Made by a program: the position numbers and the translations under genes | NCBI GenBank assembly: GCA_041060555.1 | Contig: JBEUDS010000001.1 | Origin: CAUJIW01 sp963205175 | Lineage (GTDB): Bacteria > Pseudomonadota > Alphaproteobacteria > Sphingomonadales > Sphingomonadaceae | Length of the DNA stretch: 64,000 bases | Strand: one strand, 5' to 3' | Shown: positions 36,555-44,706 of the stretch, one piece after another | Numbering within the stretch: the first letter of the stretch is position 1 | Layout of the letters: each line of letters opens with the position of its first letter | Notes under the pieces: model-generated | Database searches by the model: none | Told to the model about the DNA's origin: nothing | The model's input: the letters and a program-made list of their open reading frames with translations, nothing else

Positions 36555-37043
36555 TCAGGCCTTGACCGCGGCCACCGCGGCGGCCGATTCAGCCGGCGAG
36601 GTGGCAAGGCCGGTCAGCTTCTCGACGATGGCGGCGGCGGTTTCGGCGGCGATGCCATCAAGCTCCGTCAGGCTCGCGGCCTTGGCCGCGGCCAGTCGGG
36701 CTTCGGCCTCGGCGGCCTGGGCGGCAAGCTGGTCATCCACCACCTTGAGCTGGGCGGCGACATCGGCGGCGGCCGTCGCCTTGGCGGCGGCGGTGAGGCC
36801 GAACGCTTCCGCGCGAGCCTTGCGCAGGCCTTCGCCCGACACGTCCTCCGCCTCGCGCGCCACCCTGGTGGCCGCCTCGGCACTGGCGATGTCGGCGGCG
36901 ATCTTGGCCTGACGGCCCTCGACGACCTTGCCCACCTTCGGCAGCATCGCCCGGGCAATGCCGAAATACAGGATGCCGAAAGTGATCAGCAGCCAGAACA
37001 GCTGCGAGGCATAGGTCGATGCCAACTGCTCTAGTTGGGGCAT
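36555..37043 (-). CDS. atpG: ATP synthase F0 subunit b'
   Basis: This is the second stalk subunit of the split b/b' type found in alphaproteobacteria, cyanobacteria and plastids. The 162-residue protein starts MPQLEQLASTYASQLFWLLITFGILYFGIARAMLPKVG. The membrane helix is at about 14-34, followed by an alanine- and glutamate-rich coiled coil. The length is normal. It lies between atpE and atpF and is transcribed with them. Some annotations call this gene atpF2 or atpX. Confidence 0.93.
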   Translation of the reverse strand: MPQLEQLASTYASQLFWLLITFGILYFGIARAMLPKVGKVVEGRQAKIAADIASAEAATRVAREAEDVSGEGLRKARAEAFGLTAAAKATAAADVAAQLKVVDDQLAAQAAEAEARLAAAKAASLTELDGIAAETAAAIVEKLTGLATSPAESAAAVAAVKA

Positions 37044-37146
37044 TGTCGTTTCCTCACATCACGACGCGGGGCGCATGCACCCCATAATGAACCGCCACCG
37101 CCCGACGGCCAGGCCGGCGAGCGGTGGCAGGCATTCAGTCCGCCGA

Positions 37147-37371
37147 TCAGCCGACGACCAGCAGGATCGCGATGACGAAGGCCAGCAGGCCGAGAAGTTC
37201 GGCGGCCGCGAAGCCGATCATCAGACGCGGGAACTGGCTGTCGGCGGCCGACGGATTGCGCAGGGCGCCGCTCAGGAACGCGGCGAACACGTTGCCCACG
37301 CCGAGCGCGGCGAGGCCCGCACCGATGGCGGCGAAACCGGCACCCAACAGCTTTGCTGCTTCAGCTTCCAT
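37147..37371 (-). CDS. atpE: ATP synthase F0 subunit c
   Basis: This 74-residue proteolipid makes the rotor ring. Two membrane helices, AAKLLGAGFAAIGAGLAALGVGN and LMIGFAAAELLGLLAFVIAILLVVG, are joined by the polar loop ALRNPSAADSQ. The proton-carrying Glu lies in FAAAELLGLL near residue 58. The ATG at 37371 follows an AGGAGATC ribosome site. The open frame continues upstream, but that part is atpB read in another frame. Confidence 0.96.
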   Translation of the reverse strand: MEAEAAKLLGAGFAAIGAGLAALGVGNVFAAFLSGALRNPSAADSQFPRLMIGFAAAELLGLLAFVIAILLVVG

Positions 37372-37415
37372 GATGATCTCCTTTTGTCGAAACAGGTTCG
37401 GTGGTTGGTCGAAAC

Positions 37416-38180
37416 TCAGTGCAGATTGACCGCGTCGTTGAGATAGACGGAGGTCAGGATCGCGAAAACATAGGCCTGGATGGCGCACACCAGCATTTCC
37501 AGCGCCGAGATGCCCACCAGCAGCGCCAGCGGCAGCACGCCACCCAGCGCCAGCACGCCGCCGGCATTGCCCATCGACACGATGAAGCCGGCCAGCACCT
37601 TGAGCAGGATGTGACCCGCGGTCATCGCCACGAACAGTCGCAGCGCCAGCGAGAAGGGGCGGATCATGAACGAGACGAACTCGACCGGCACGATCAGCGG
37701 CATCATCCACCAGGGCACGCCGTGCGGCACGAACAGCGCCAGGAAGTGCAGGCCGTGGCGGGCGAAGCCCACCGCCAGCACGGTGCCGAACGAGATGATG
37801 GCGAGCACCGCCGTCACCGACAGGTGGCTGGTGACGGTGAAGGCGTGCGCGCCGGGGATGAAGCCGACCGGCAGCAGGCCCAGCATGTTGGCGGTGATGA
37901 TGAACATGAACAGCGAGAAGATGAGCGGGATGAAGCGCTTGCCTTCGGCGCCGACGGTCTGGCTGAGCATGCCGGCGACGAAGGTGTAAACGCTTTCCAC
38001 CGCGACCTGCCAGCGGCCCGGCACCAGGGTCGGGTTGCGCATGCCGCCGACCATGAACACCCAGATCGCCGCCAGGGTCACCAGCATGAACAACGTCGAG
38101 TTGGTGAAGGAGAGGTCATAGCCACCGACAGTGATGTCGGCGATCTTGTGAATCTCGAACTGCGCCAACGGGCTCGCCAC
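37416..38180 (-). CDS. atpB: ATP synthase F0 subunit a
   Basis: This 254-residue membrane protein forms the proton half-channels against the c ring. It has five or six hydrophobic helices. The essential Arg lies in SLALRLFVAMTAGHILL, and the final helix (ISALEMLVCAIQAYVFAILTSVYLNDAV) contains the conserved Glu and Gln. The usual Asn after LF is replaced here (LFVAM), while the Arg and His are kept. It sits between atpI and atpE. Confidence 0.96.
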   Translation of the reverse strand: MASPLAQFEIHKIADITVGGYDLSFTNSTLFMLVTLAAIWVFMVGGMRNPTLVPGRWQVAVESVYTFVAGMLSQTVGAEGKRFIPLIFSLFMFIITANMLGLLPVGFIPGAHAFTVTSHLSVTAVLAIISFGTVLAVGFARHGLHFLALFVPHGVPWWMMPLIVPVEFVSFMIRPFSLALRLFVAMTAGHILLKVLAGFIVSMGNAGGVLALGGVLPLALLVGISALEMLVCAIQAYVFAILTSVYLNDAVNLH

Positions 38181-38183
38181 GCT

Positions 38184-38501
38184 CTACCCCATCTTGTCCG
38201 GGCCTCGGGTCGTCGTGGACCCACTGGCCTGCCTGAAAATATTCCTGAACGATGCCGCTATTCCAAGGAACAGCATCACCAGCAGGAGCCACGGTTCAGT
38301 CCCCAGCCACCGGTCGAGCAGCCATCCGATCAGGACGCCGCCAACGACACCAGCAAGCAGCTCGGTGACGAACCGCATGCCCTGGCCGTAACCGCCGTCT
38401 GTCCCAGGCCGGTCGAAACGCTGCTTTTCATGCGCCTGCTTCAGCTCTTCGAGCTGCCGCTGCAGGGCCTCAAGCCGCGCCTTGTCCGGATTCTGTTCCA
38501 C
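38184..38501 (-). CDS. atpI: AtpI-like F0F1 assembly protein
   Basis: This 105-residue protein has an N-terminal coiled coil (ARLEALQRQLEELKQAHEKQR) and two membrane helices (VTELLAGVVGGVLIGWLLDRWLG and LLLVMLFLGIAASFRNIFR). The GWLLDRWLGTEPWLLL pattern is typical of the AtpI/F0F1-ATPase subunit family, which helps assemble the c ring. It is the first gene of the F0 operon, and atpB starts 3 bases after its stop. Confidence 0.9.
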   Translation of the reverse strand: MEQNPDKARLEALQRQLEELKQAHEKQRFDRPGTDGGYGQGMRFVTELLAGVVGGVLIGWLLDRWLGTEPWLLLVMLFLGIAASFRNIFRQASGSTTTRGPDKMG

Positions 38502-38617
38502 ACGATACCCCCGTCACCGCGCCCGGCGCCGCGATCCTGCGTGGCCGCCAACCGGGGGACTCGCAGGTTAAACAACACCGGGGGGCGCCGAGACCGGCGT
38601 CCGCCAAAGCGCGGCTA

Positions 38618-38646
38618 CCCTTAGTGGGGGGGCTTTGCCCTGTCAA
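38618..38646 (-). promoter_or_regulatory. atpI: Candidate sigma-70 promoter of the F0 ATP synthase operon
   Basis: On the minus strand, TTGACA (38646-38641) is followed by a 17-base spacer and TAAGGG (38623-38618). The -35 box is perfect and the -10 match is moderate. It lies about 117 bases upstream of atpI. The rest of the gap to smc (38647-38791) is an AT-rich patch and then GC-rich sequence with no gene. Confidence 0.55.
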
Positions 38647-38791
38647 GGCGACATTCATCTTTGGGAAAGGAGTATATTTTGAACTAAATCAACGAGTTGT
38701 GCTTATTTTGCGGCCCTGCGCCGCCATCAATATGTCGTACAAGGTGTCGCAGGGCGGCTTTGGGCCGGCCGGACCCGCCGCCGGGGGCGTG

Positions 38792-41700
38792 CTACTCGGC
38801 CGCCAGCAGCAGTTCGGCGTGTCGCAGGTCGACCGAAACCAGTTGGCTGACACCGCGCTCGGCCATGGTGACGCCGTAGAGGCGGTCCATCCGACTCATG
38901 GTGACGGCATTGTGGGTGACGACGAGGAAGCGGGTCTCGGTCTTGCGGGTCATTTCGACCAGCAGGTCGCAGAAGCGCTCGACGTTGGCGTCGTCCAGCG
39001 GGGCGTCCACCTCGTCGAGCACGCAGATCGGCGACGGGTTGGTGAGGAACACGGCGAAGATCAGCGCGCAGGCCGTCAGCGCCTGCTCGCCGCCCGACAG
39101 CAGCGACAGCGACTGCAGCCGCTTGCCCGGTGGGGATGCCATGATTTCGAGGCCGGCTTCCAGCGGATCGTCCGATTCGATCAGTTCCAGATGCGCCTGG
39201 CCGCCACCGAACAGGGTGGTGAACAGTTCGGAGAAGTGGGCGTTGACCGCCGTGAAGGCTTCCAGCAGCCGGGTGCGGCCCTCGCGGTTCAAGGTGCCGA
39301 TGGAGGCACGCAGCTTGGCGATGGCGGTTTCCAGTTCGGCGCGCTCGGTGGCCATGGTTTCGCGCTGGGCGTCGAGTTCCTGCAACTCGATGTCGGCGCG
39401 CAGGTTGACAGCGCCAAGCCGTTCGCGCTCGCCGCGCTGGCGGTCGAGCTGGGTTTCGAGATCGCGGATCGGTGGCAGCGCCTCGTCGGCGGGGATGCCG
39501 AGCTGGTGGAGCAGGAACGGCGGCGGGCACTGGAACTGCTCGCCGACGGTCAACGCCAGCTCCTGGCGGCGGGCGCTGTAGTTCTCGACACCGGCTTCCA
39601 GGCGGCCGCGAATCTCGCGCGCCTGCGCCAGCGCCTCGCTGGTCTGGCGAACCTCGGCGTCCTTGCTCTTCAACGCGCCTTCCGCGTGCGCCAGTGCATC
39701 GGCGGCGTTCTGCCGGCGGCTTTCGGCCTCCGCCAGCTGGTCGATCAGACGGTTGCGCTGGTCGGCGATCTGCGCCGGCCGGGCCTCGATGGCGGTCAGT
39801 TCCTCGCGGGCCTGCGTTTCGCGCTCGCGCAGGATGTCGGCCTGCTGCTGGCCACTGGCGAGCCGGCTGTCCCATGCCGCCGTCTCGACGTCGATCGCCT
39901 CGATGCGGCGGGCATCGGCCTGCAACTGGCGCAGCAGGGTGTCGAGGGCCGCCCGTGCTGTCGCCAGATCGGCACGGTGGCGTTCGACGACCCGGCGCTG
40001 TTCGCCCACCTCGGCGCCCAGCGCCTCGACGTCCGGCAGCGCGGCGACGGCGGCCTGGGCGGCTGCACGATCGGTCTCGCGGGCGGTCATCTCCTCGTTG
40101 AGCCGGCGCTGGGTGTCGTTCAGCCCCTGCAGGCGGGTGTCGCGCCTGGTGGCTTCCTGCTGCAACTGGGCCAGCCGCCGGCGAGCCTGGTCGAGCGCGG
40201 CTTCCTGTGTCACACGTTCGGAACGTGCCGCCTTTTCGGTCGCCACCGCCGCGTCCAGGCGGGCCTGGGCGTGCGCCACGGCGGTTTCCAGCCTGGCCTG
40301 CGCTTCGGCAATGATCTCCTTCGCTCGCGCGTCGGCCTCGGCGATGGCGGCGCTGCCAGCGGCCTGGGTGGCCTGCTGGCGGGTCTGCGCCTCGGCGAGC
40401 GCGGTGGTGCCTTCCTCGGTGACTTGGCTCAGGCGGGCTTGCGCCGCGTCGAGGTCGGTGGCGACGACGGCGCGGCGGTTACGCTGGGCCAGGCGTTCCT
40501 GCTCCGAGGCGCTGGCGGGTGCGGCGGCGTGGAAGCCGTCCCAGCGCCAGAGCTTGCCGTCGCGGGTGACCAGGCGTTGGCCGACCTTCAGCTGGGCCAC
40601 CAGGGCGAGGGCGGCCGCCGCGTCGTCGACGACGGCGATCTGACGCAAGCGCCGTGTCAGCGCGGCCGGCGCCTGCACCAGCGCGGCGAGCGCCCGCGTG
40701 CCGGCGGGCAGCGGCGCGTCCGTGCTGGCGTCAACGGCAGCCTCCGACCAGCGCCGCTTGGCCTCGCCGCCGACCGGGGCGTTGAGGTCTTCGGCCAGCG
40801 CGGCACCGAGCGCGGCCTCGTAACCGGGCTCGACGGTCAGCAGGTCAATGACCGGCGTGCCGCCGCCGCTGTTCTGGCGGGCGGCGAGCAGACGATCGAG
40901 GGTGGCCAGCTCGCTCTTGAGCGAGGTCACGCTGGCTTCCGCCTCGCGGCGGGCGCGGGTGGCGGCCTCGCGGGCAGCCTCCAGTGCCTCGGCGGCGGCG
41001 CGGCGTTCGGTCTCGGTCCTGGCGCGCACGGCCTCGCGTTCCGCCTCGGCGCGGGCGCGGGCGGCGTCACGGGCGGTTTCCGATTCGGCGCGGATGCGCT
41101 GGCGGGCGGCGTCGGCCTCGCCGCGTTCCTGCTCGGCCCGGCCGATGCGCTCGGCGATGTCCTTCAAGGCGGCCTCGGCGGCGGCGACGGTCGCCTGGGT
41201 CTCGCCCAGGCCGCCGTCGTTCATCGCTTCCGCCTCCAGCCGCGCCTTCTCCTGGGCGATGCGGCCAAGGTCCTCGTTCAGCCGGGCAATGCGCTGGCGG
41301 GCGGCGTCGGCCTGGGCGTCGAGCGCCCGCTTGCGGGCCACGGTCTCGGCGTTGCGCTGGGTCAGCTCGTCGAACAGCCGCTCGGCGGTGGAGGCGGCGG
41401 CCTCGGCTTCCGCGACCGCTTCGCGGGCGGCGGACTCGCGGACGGTCTCGGCCTCCAGCCGGGTGGCGATCTCGGCCCGTTCGGTGGCCAGCCGGGCGAG
41501 TGCCGCGGCGCCGTCGGCGGCCAGCGCGTCCTCGCGGCCACGGTCGCGGGCGATGTCCTCAAGCTGGCGGGTAAGCTGCTGGTGGCGCTCGGTGATGCGC
41601 TTCTCTTCCGCCGCCAGTTCGTCGCGGGCGATGGTCAGGCGCTGGCAGGCGGCGGCCGCCTCGGCCTCGCTCTGGCGCAGCGCCGGCAGATCGGCGGCCA

Positions 41701-42523
41701 GCGTCGCCTGTTCGGTGGCCAGCTGCGCGCTGGCGCGGGTCAGCGTCGCCACTTCCGCGTCGATCGCCTTCAGCTGGGCTTCCGACTCCGCCAGCTTCTG
41801 GGCCGCTTCCGTCCAGCGCTGGTAGAGCAGGATGGCTTCCGCCCGGCGGATGTCCTCCGACAGCGCGCGATAGCGCTCGGCCTGGCGCGACTGGCGCTTG
41901 AGCGCCGCCAGCTGGCCTTCCATCTGGCCCATCACATCGTCGAGGCGGGTGATGTTGCCTTCCGCCGCCCGCAGTCGCTGCTCGGCTTCCTTGCGCCGGG
42001 CGTGCAGGCCGGAAATGCCGGCGGCCTCCTCCAGGATGGCGCGGCGATCCGTCGGTTTCGAGGTGACGATGGCACCGATACGGCCCTGGCTGACCAGGGC
42101 CGGCGAGTGGGCGCCAGTGGCGGCATCGGCGAACAGCAGCTGCACGTCCTTCTGGCGGACGTCGCGGCCATTGACGCGATAGGCGGAACCGGATTCGCGC
42201 TCGATGCGCCGGCTGACCTCGATTTCCTCGTGTTCATTGAACTGGGCTGGCGCCCGCCGGTCGCGGTTGTCGAGCAGCAGGGCCACGTCGGCGAAGTTAC
42301 GCGACGGTCGCTGGGTGGTGCCGGCGAAGATCACGTCTTCCATGTCGCCGCCGCGCATGGATTTGGCCGAGGACTCGCCCATCACCCAGCGCAGGGCTTC
42401 CAGCAGGTTGGATTTGCCGCAGCCATTGGGGCCGACGATGCCGGTCAGCCCGTCCTCGATCCGCATCTCGGTGGGATCGACGAAGGACTTGAAGCCCGAC
42501 AGGCGCAGCCGCTGGAAGTGCAT
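38792..42523 (-). CDS. smc: Chromosome segregation protein SMC
   Basis: This 1243-residue SMC ATPase compacts and helps segregate the chromosome with ScpA/ScpB. The head is split. N-terminal Walker A is VGPNGCGKSNLLEALRWVMGE, and the C-terminal signature LSLLSGGEQALTA and Walker B PICVLDEVDAPLDDAN lie near the end. Between them are two long coiled coils rich in Ala/Glu/Arg, flanking a hinge that begins near GTPVIDLLTVEPGYEAALGAALAED. The ATG at 42523 gives the conserved start MHFQRLRLSGFKSFVDP. It is 16 bases after the lipoprotein dsbA gene. The mutY/dciA/dsbA/smc order is conserved in alphaproteobacteria. Confidence 0.97.
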   Translation of the reverse strand: MHFQRLRLSGFKSFVDPTEMRIEDGLTGIVGPNGCGKSNLLEALRWVMGESSAKSMRGGDMEDVIFAGTTQRPSRNFADVALLLDNRDRRAPAQFNEHEEIEVSRRIERESGSAYRVNGRDVRQKDVQLLFADAATGAHSPALVSQGRIGAIVTSKPTDRRAILEEAAGISGLHARRKEAEQRLRAAEGNITRLDDVMGQMEGQLAALKRQSRQAERYRALSEDIRRAEAILLYQRWTEAAQKLAESEAQLKAIDAEVATLTRASAQLATEQATLAADLPALRQSEAEAAAACQRLTIARDELAAEEKRITERHQQLTRQLEDIARDRGREDALAADGAAALARLATERAEIATRLEAETVRESAAREAVAEAEAAASTAERLFDELTQRNAETVARKRALDAQADAARQRIARLNEDLGRIAQEKARLEAEAMNDGGLGETQATVAAAEAALKDIAERIGRAEQERGEADAARQRIRAESETARDAARARAEAEREAVRARTETERRAAAEALEAAREAATRARREAEASVTSLKSELATLDRLLAARQNSGGGTPVIDLLTVEPGYEAALGAALAEDLNAPVGGEAKRRWSEAAVDASTDAPLPAGTRALAALVQAPAALTRRLRQIAVVDDAAAALALVAQLKVGQRLVTRDGKLWRWDGFHAAAPASASEQERLAQRNRRAVVATDLDAAQARLSQVTEEGTTALAEAQTRQQATQAAGSAAIAEADARAKEIIAEAQARLETAVAHAQARLDAAVATEKAARSERVTQEAALDQARRRLAQLQQEATRRDTRLQGLNDTQRRLNEEMTARETDRAAAQAAVAALPDVEALGAEVGEQRRVVERHRADLATARAALDTLLRQLQADARRIEAIDVETAAWDSRLASGQQQADILRERETQAREELTAIEARPAQIADQRNRLIDQLAEAESRRQNAADALAHAEGALKSKDAEVRQTSEALAQAREIRGRLEAGVENYSARRQELALTVGEQFQCPPPFLLHQLGIPADEALPPIRDLETQLDRQRGERERLGAVNLRADIELQELDAQRETMATERAELETAIAKLRASIGTLNREGRTRLLEAFTAVNAHFSELFTTLFGGGQAHLELIESDDPLEAGLEIMASPPGKRLQSLSLLSGGEQALTACALIFAVFLTNPSPICVLDEVDAPLDDANVERFCDLLVEMTRKTETRFLVVTHNAVTMSRMDRLYGVTMAERGVSQLVSVDLRHAELLLAAE

Positions 42524-42539
42524 GGGTGGCGGGCCCTGA

Positions 42540-43292
42540 CTATTGCAGCTCGGCGTCGAGGCGCTGCTTGACCTGCGCCCAGTTATGCGCGTTCTCCAGC
42601 TTCTCGCCGTTGACGATGAAGCTGGGCGTGCCGCTGATCTGGAATTTCTGCACGCCCTCCGAACGGACACGGGCAAGCGCCGCCACTTCCGTCTGGTTGC
42701 TCAGGCACTGGTCGAACTTGGCCTTGGGGATGCCGAGCTTGCGTGCCCAGGCGTCCAGCCGGCCGGCCTCGGCCAGCGCCTTGAGCTGCTGGTCCTGCGG
42801 CAGGGCATTGAGAGCCTTCTGCTGTTCCTCGCTGATCTTGCCGAAGGGTTCGATCCACTGCGCCTGCTTGTCGAAGAAGTTGTCGGCCAGCGGGAAGAAC
42901 CGGATGGCGCCCTCGCAGCGGGCCAGCAGCGAGGCCGCGTAATCCGGGCCGTTGAGGATAAAATTGCGGAACTCGTACTTAACCTTGCCGGTGGCGATGT
43001 AATCGCGCTTGAGCGGTTCCTTCGACTCCATGTGGAAGTCGCGACAGTGCGGGCAGGTGAGCGAGGCGTACTCGATCAGCGTTACAGGTGCGTCGGGGTT
43101 GCCCATGACGAAGCCGCCCTCGGGGGTGGCCGCGAGGGTCTTGGTCCAGTCGCCCGGCGTGGTCTGGGCGAGGGGTTCGGTGGTTTGCGCGGCGGGTTCC
43201 GGCGCCTTCGCCTCCTCACCGCAGCCGGCCAGGACCGCCAGGATGGCAAGCGCCGGCAGGGTCTTCCGGACAGGGGACAGTGATCTCAACAT
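42540..43292 (-). CDS. DsbA-family thioredoxin-fold lipoprotein
   Basis: This 250-residue periplasmic thiol oxidoreductase has a lipobox (LAVLAGC). The thioredoxin-fold domain with a helical insert has active site TCPHCRDFH, APVTLIEYASL before it, and the cis-Pro loop GTPSFIVNGEKL. It belongs to the DsbA/BdbD-like DSBA family of oxidases or chaperones. The N-terminus was set at the ATG at 43292. The open frame upstream is unrelated. A second, soluble paralogue follows immediately upstream on the same strand, and smc lies downstream. Confidence 0.9.
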   Translation of the reverse strand: MLRSLSPVRKTLPALAILAVLAGCGEEAKAPEPAAQTTEPLAQTTPGDWTKTLAATPEGGFVMGNPDAPVTLIEYASLTCPHCRDFHMESKEPLKRDYIATGKVKYEFRNFILNGPDYAASLLARCEGAIRFFPLADNFFDKQAQWIEPFGKISEEQQKALNALPQDQQLKALAEAGRLDAWARKLGIPKAKFDQCLSNQTEVAALARVRSEGVQKFQISGTPSFIVNGEKLENAHNWAQVKQRLDAELQ

Positions 43293-43381
43293 GTCGTGGT
43301 CTCGCGGGCAGGTTTGTCTATTACTGGTGGGGCGACAGTATGGTCCGCCGGACGGCCTTCTGCCAAGCCCCACGGCGGCGG

Positions 43382-43410
43382 TTATCCACAGGCTTTGGTG
43401 GTTATCCACA
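43382..43410. promoter_or_regulatory. Two perfect DnaA boxes
   Basis: TTATCCACA, the consensus DnaA box, occurs at 43382-43390 and again at 43402-43410 on the plus strand, 20 bases apart and in the same orientation (GGTTATCCACA repeated). They lie in the 137-base gap between the two dsbA-like genes. The surrounding sequence is not AT-rich, so an unwinding origin is unlikely. A DnaA-regulated promoter or titration site is more plausible. Confidence 0.8.
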
Positions 43411-43429
43411 ACATCTGGCCGGCGGTCGA

Positions 43430-44149
43430 TCAGCGTGACAGCATGGCGTTCAGTTGCGGCTGGAGCGTTGCCCAGTCCCCGGTATCGCTCAGTGGCAGGC
43501 CATTGAGTACGAAGCTCGGTGTCAGGTGTACGCCGTGGTATTCGGCGCCGAGCTGGCGCAGCTTGAGCACGGCTTCCTGACCTTGCACGTCGGAGAGGCA
43601 GGCCTTGACCGAGTCCGCTTTCAGGCCGCGCGCGGTCACCCAGCCGACGAGGCCGCCCAGCTCGGCGATCATGCGCGGCTGTTGTGCCGGCTGGGCCTTC
43701 TGGATCGATTCGCCTTGCTGTTCGGTGATCCGGCCGAAGGGCTCCAGCCATTTGTCCTGCTGGGTGAAGAAGGTGTCCGTCCACCTGAAAAAGCCGGCCG
43801 GGCCCTGGCAGCGCGCTATCAAGGTGGCGGCGAAATCGGGGCCGTTGAGGATGAAGTTGCGAAACTCGTAGCGCAGCTTGCCCTGGGCCGCGAGCTTGCG
43901 CAGGGTCGGCATCGCTTCCTCGTGGAAATGGCGGCAGTGCGGGCAGGTGAGCGAGGCATATTCGATCAGCGTCACCGGCGCCTTGGGGTCGCCGATGGCG
44001 AAGCCGCCCTCGACGGTCGACTGTATGGCCAGGGCGGGCTGGGCGGCGGGCGCACCCGTCGCCGGTGCCGCGCGGGGCGCCGCCACCGGTGCGGCGAGCA
44101 GGAAGGCGAACAGCAGGCCGAGCGCCAGCCGGGAGGCTGTGTGGGTCAT
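43430..44149 (-). CDS. DsbA-family thioredoxin-fold protein (soluble paralogue)
   Basis: This 239-residue exported protein has a signal peptide MTHTASRLALGLLFAFLLAAPVAA and no lipobox. It shares the DSBA architecture of its neighbour: APVTLIEYASLTCPHCRHFHEEAM with active site CPHC, YEFRNFILNGPDFAATLIARCQG, and cis-Pro loop LTPSFVLNGLPL. It is clearly a duplicate of the lipoprotein paralogue, and the two stand 137 bases apart. Its start overlaps the dciA stop by 4 bases. The pair may serve different oxidation partners, such as LptD, which is inference. Confidence 0.9.
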   Translation of the reverse strand: MTHTASRLALGLLFAFLLAAPVAAPRAAPATGAPAAQPALAIQSTVEGGFAIGDPKAPVTLIEYASLTCPHCRHFHEEAMPTLRKLAAQGKLRYEFRNFILNGPDFAATLIARCQGPAGFFRWTDTFFTQQDKWLEPFGRITEQQGESIQKAQPAQQPRMIAELGGLVGWVTARGLKADSVKACLSDVQGQEAVLKLRQLGAEYHGVHLTPSFVLNGLPLSDTGDWATLQPQLNAMLSR

Positions 44150-44679
44150 GATCCGGACGGTCTCCGTGTGGATGGGGTGGGCGGTACCAGCCGGCCGAGG
44201 CGTCGGATGGCCTCGCCGAGGCCGGTGTCGCGGATGCCGCCGGTCGCCTGCTGCAAGGCGGCTTCATCGGCGGGCGACAGCGGGGGTGGCGCGGCGCGGA
44301 CGCCGGCATGGTCAGCGGGCAGCGGGCCTTGCCTGAGGGCGATGCGTTCGACGGCGGCATAGCCGAAGAAGCGGTTGACCCGCTCGATGATCTGCGGCTG
44401 CACATAGGTCATCTGCAGCGCGAAAGGGCCATCGACCTGGATGGTAAGCGTACCGCCGACCCGTTTGCTGGGCGGGAAGCCGAGCTTGAGTGGCAGCGAG
44501 AAGCGGGCAAACTCCGGGCCGACGATCTCCGCCCAGCGCGACACGATGGCGGCCTGGGCGAAGCCGAAGCGGCGAAAGGCGGGGCCGGCGATCTTCGGCG
44601 CCACCTCGGCCAGCGCGCGCACGCCCCCGCGGCGCTCGCCCGATGGCCGTTTCCTAGCCGTGCTGTCCGGTTTCTTCAT
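44146..44679 (-). CDS. dciA: DciA-like (DUF721) protein
   Basis: This 177-residue protein has the DUF721 core AAIVSRWAEIVGPEFARFSLPLKLGFPPSKRVGGTLTIQVDGPFALQMTYVQPQIIERVNRFFGYAAVERIALRQGP in the first 130 residues, here described in overview. DciA is the ancestral loader of the replicative helicase DnaB in bacteria that lack DnaC, and DUF721 proteins in alphaproteobacteria belong to this group. It diverges from mutY by 27 bases and overlaps the dsbA-like gene downstream (ATGA). The C-terminal 40 residues are variable. Confidence 0.82.
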   Translation of the reverse strand: MKKPDSTARKRPSGERRGGVRALAEVAPKIAGPAFRRFGFAQAAIVSRWAEIVGPEFARFSLPLKLGFPPSKRVGGTLTIQVDGPFALQMTYVQPQIIERVNRFFGYAAVERIALRQGPLPADHAGVRAAPPPLSPADEAALQQATGGIRDTGLGEAIRRLGRLVPPTPSTRRPSGS

Positions 44680-44706
44680 GGCGGCCCTTATGCCATAGGG
44701 GAGGGG

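Noticed and set aside
38624..42571. Open frame of 1315 codons on the plus strand opposite smc
   Set aside because: It is antisense to smc, Gly/Leu/Gln/Arg-rich and shows no domain. High GC content at third positions keeps the opposite frame open.
43293..43429. Chromosome replication origin at the DnaA boxes
   Set aside because: Only two boxes, no AT-rich unwinding region, and no hemE, parAB or dnaA neighbours.
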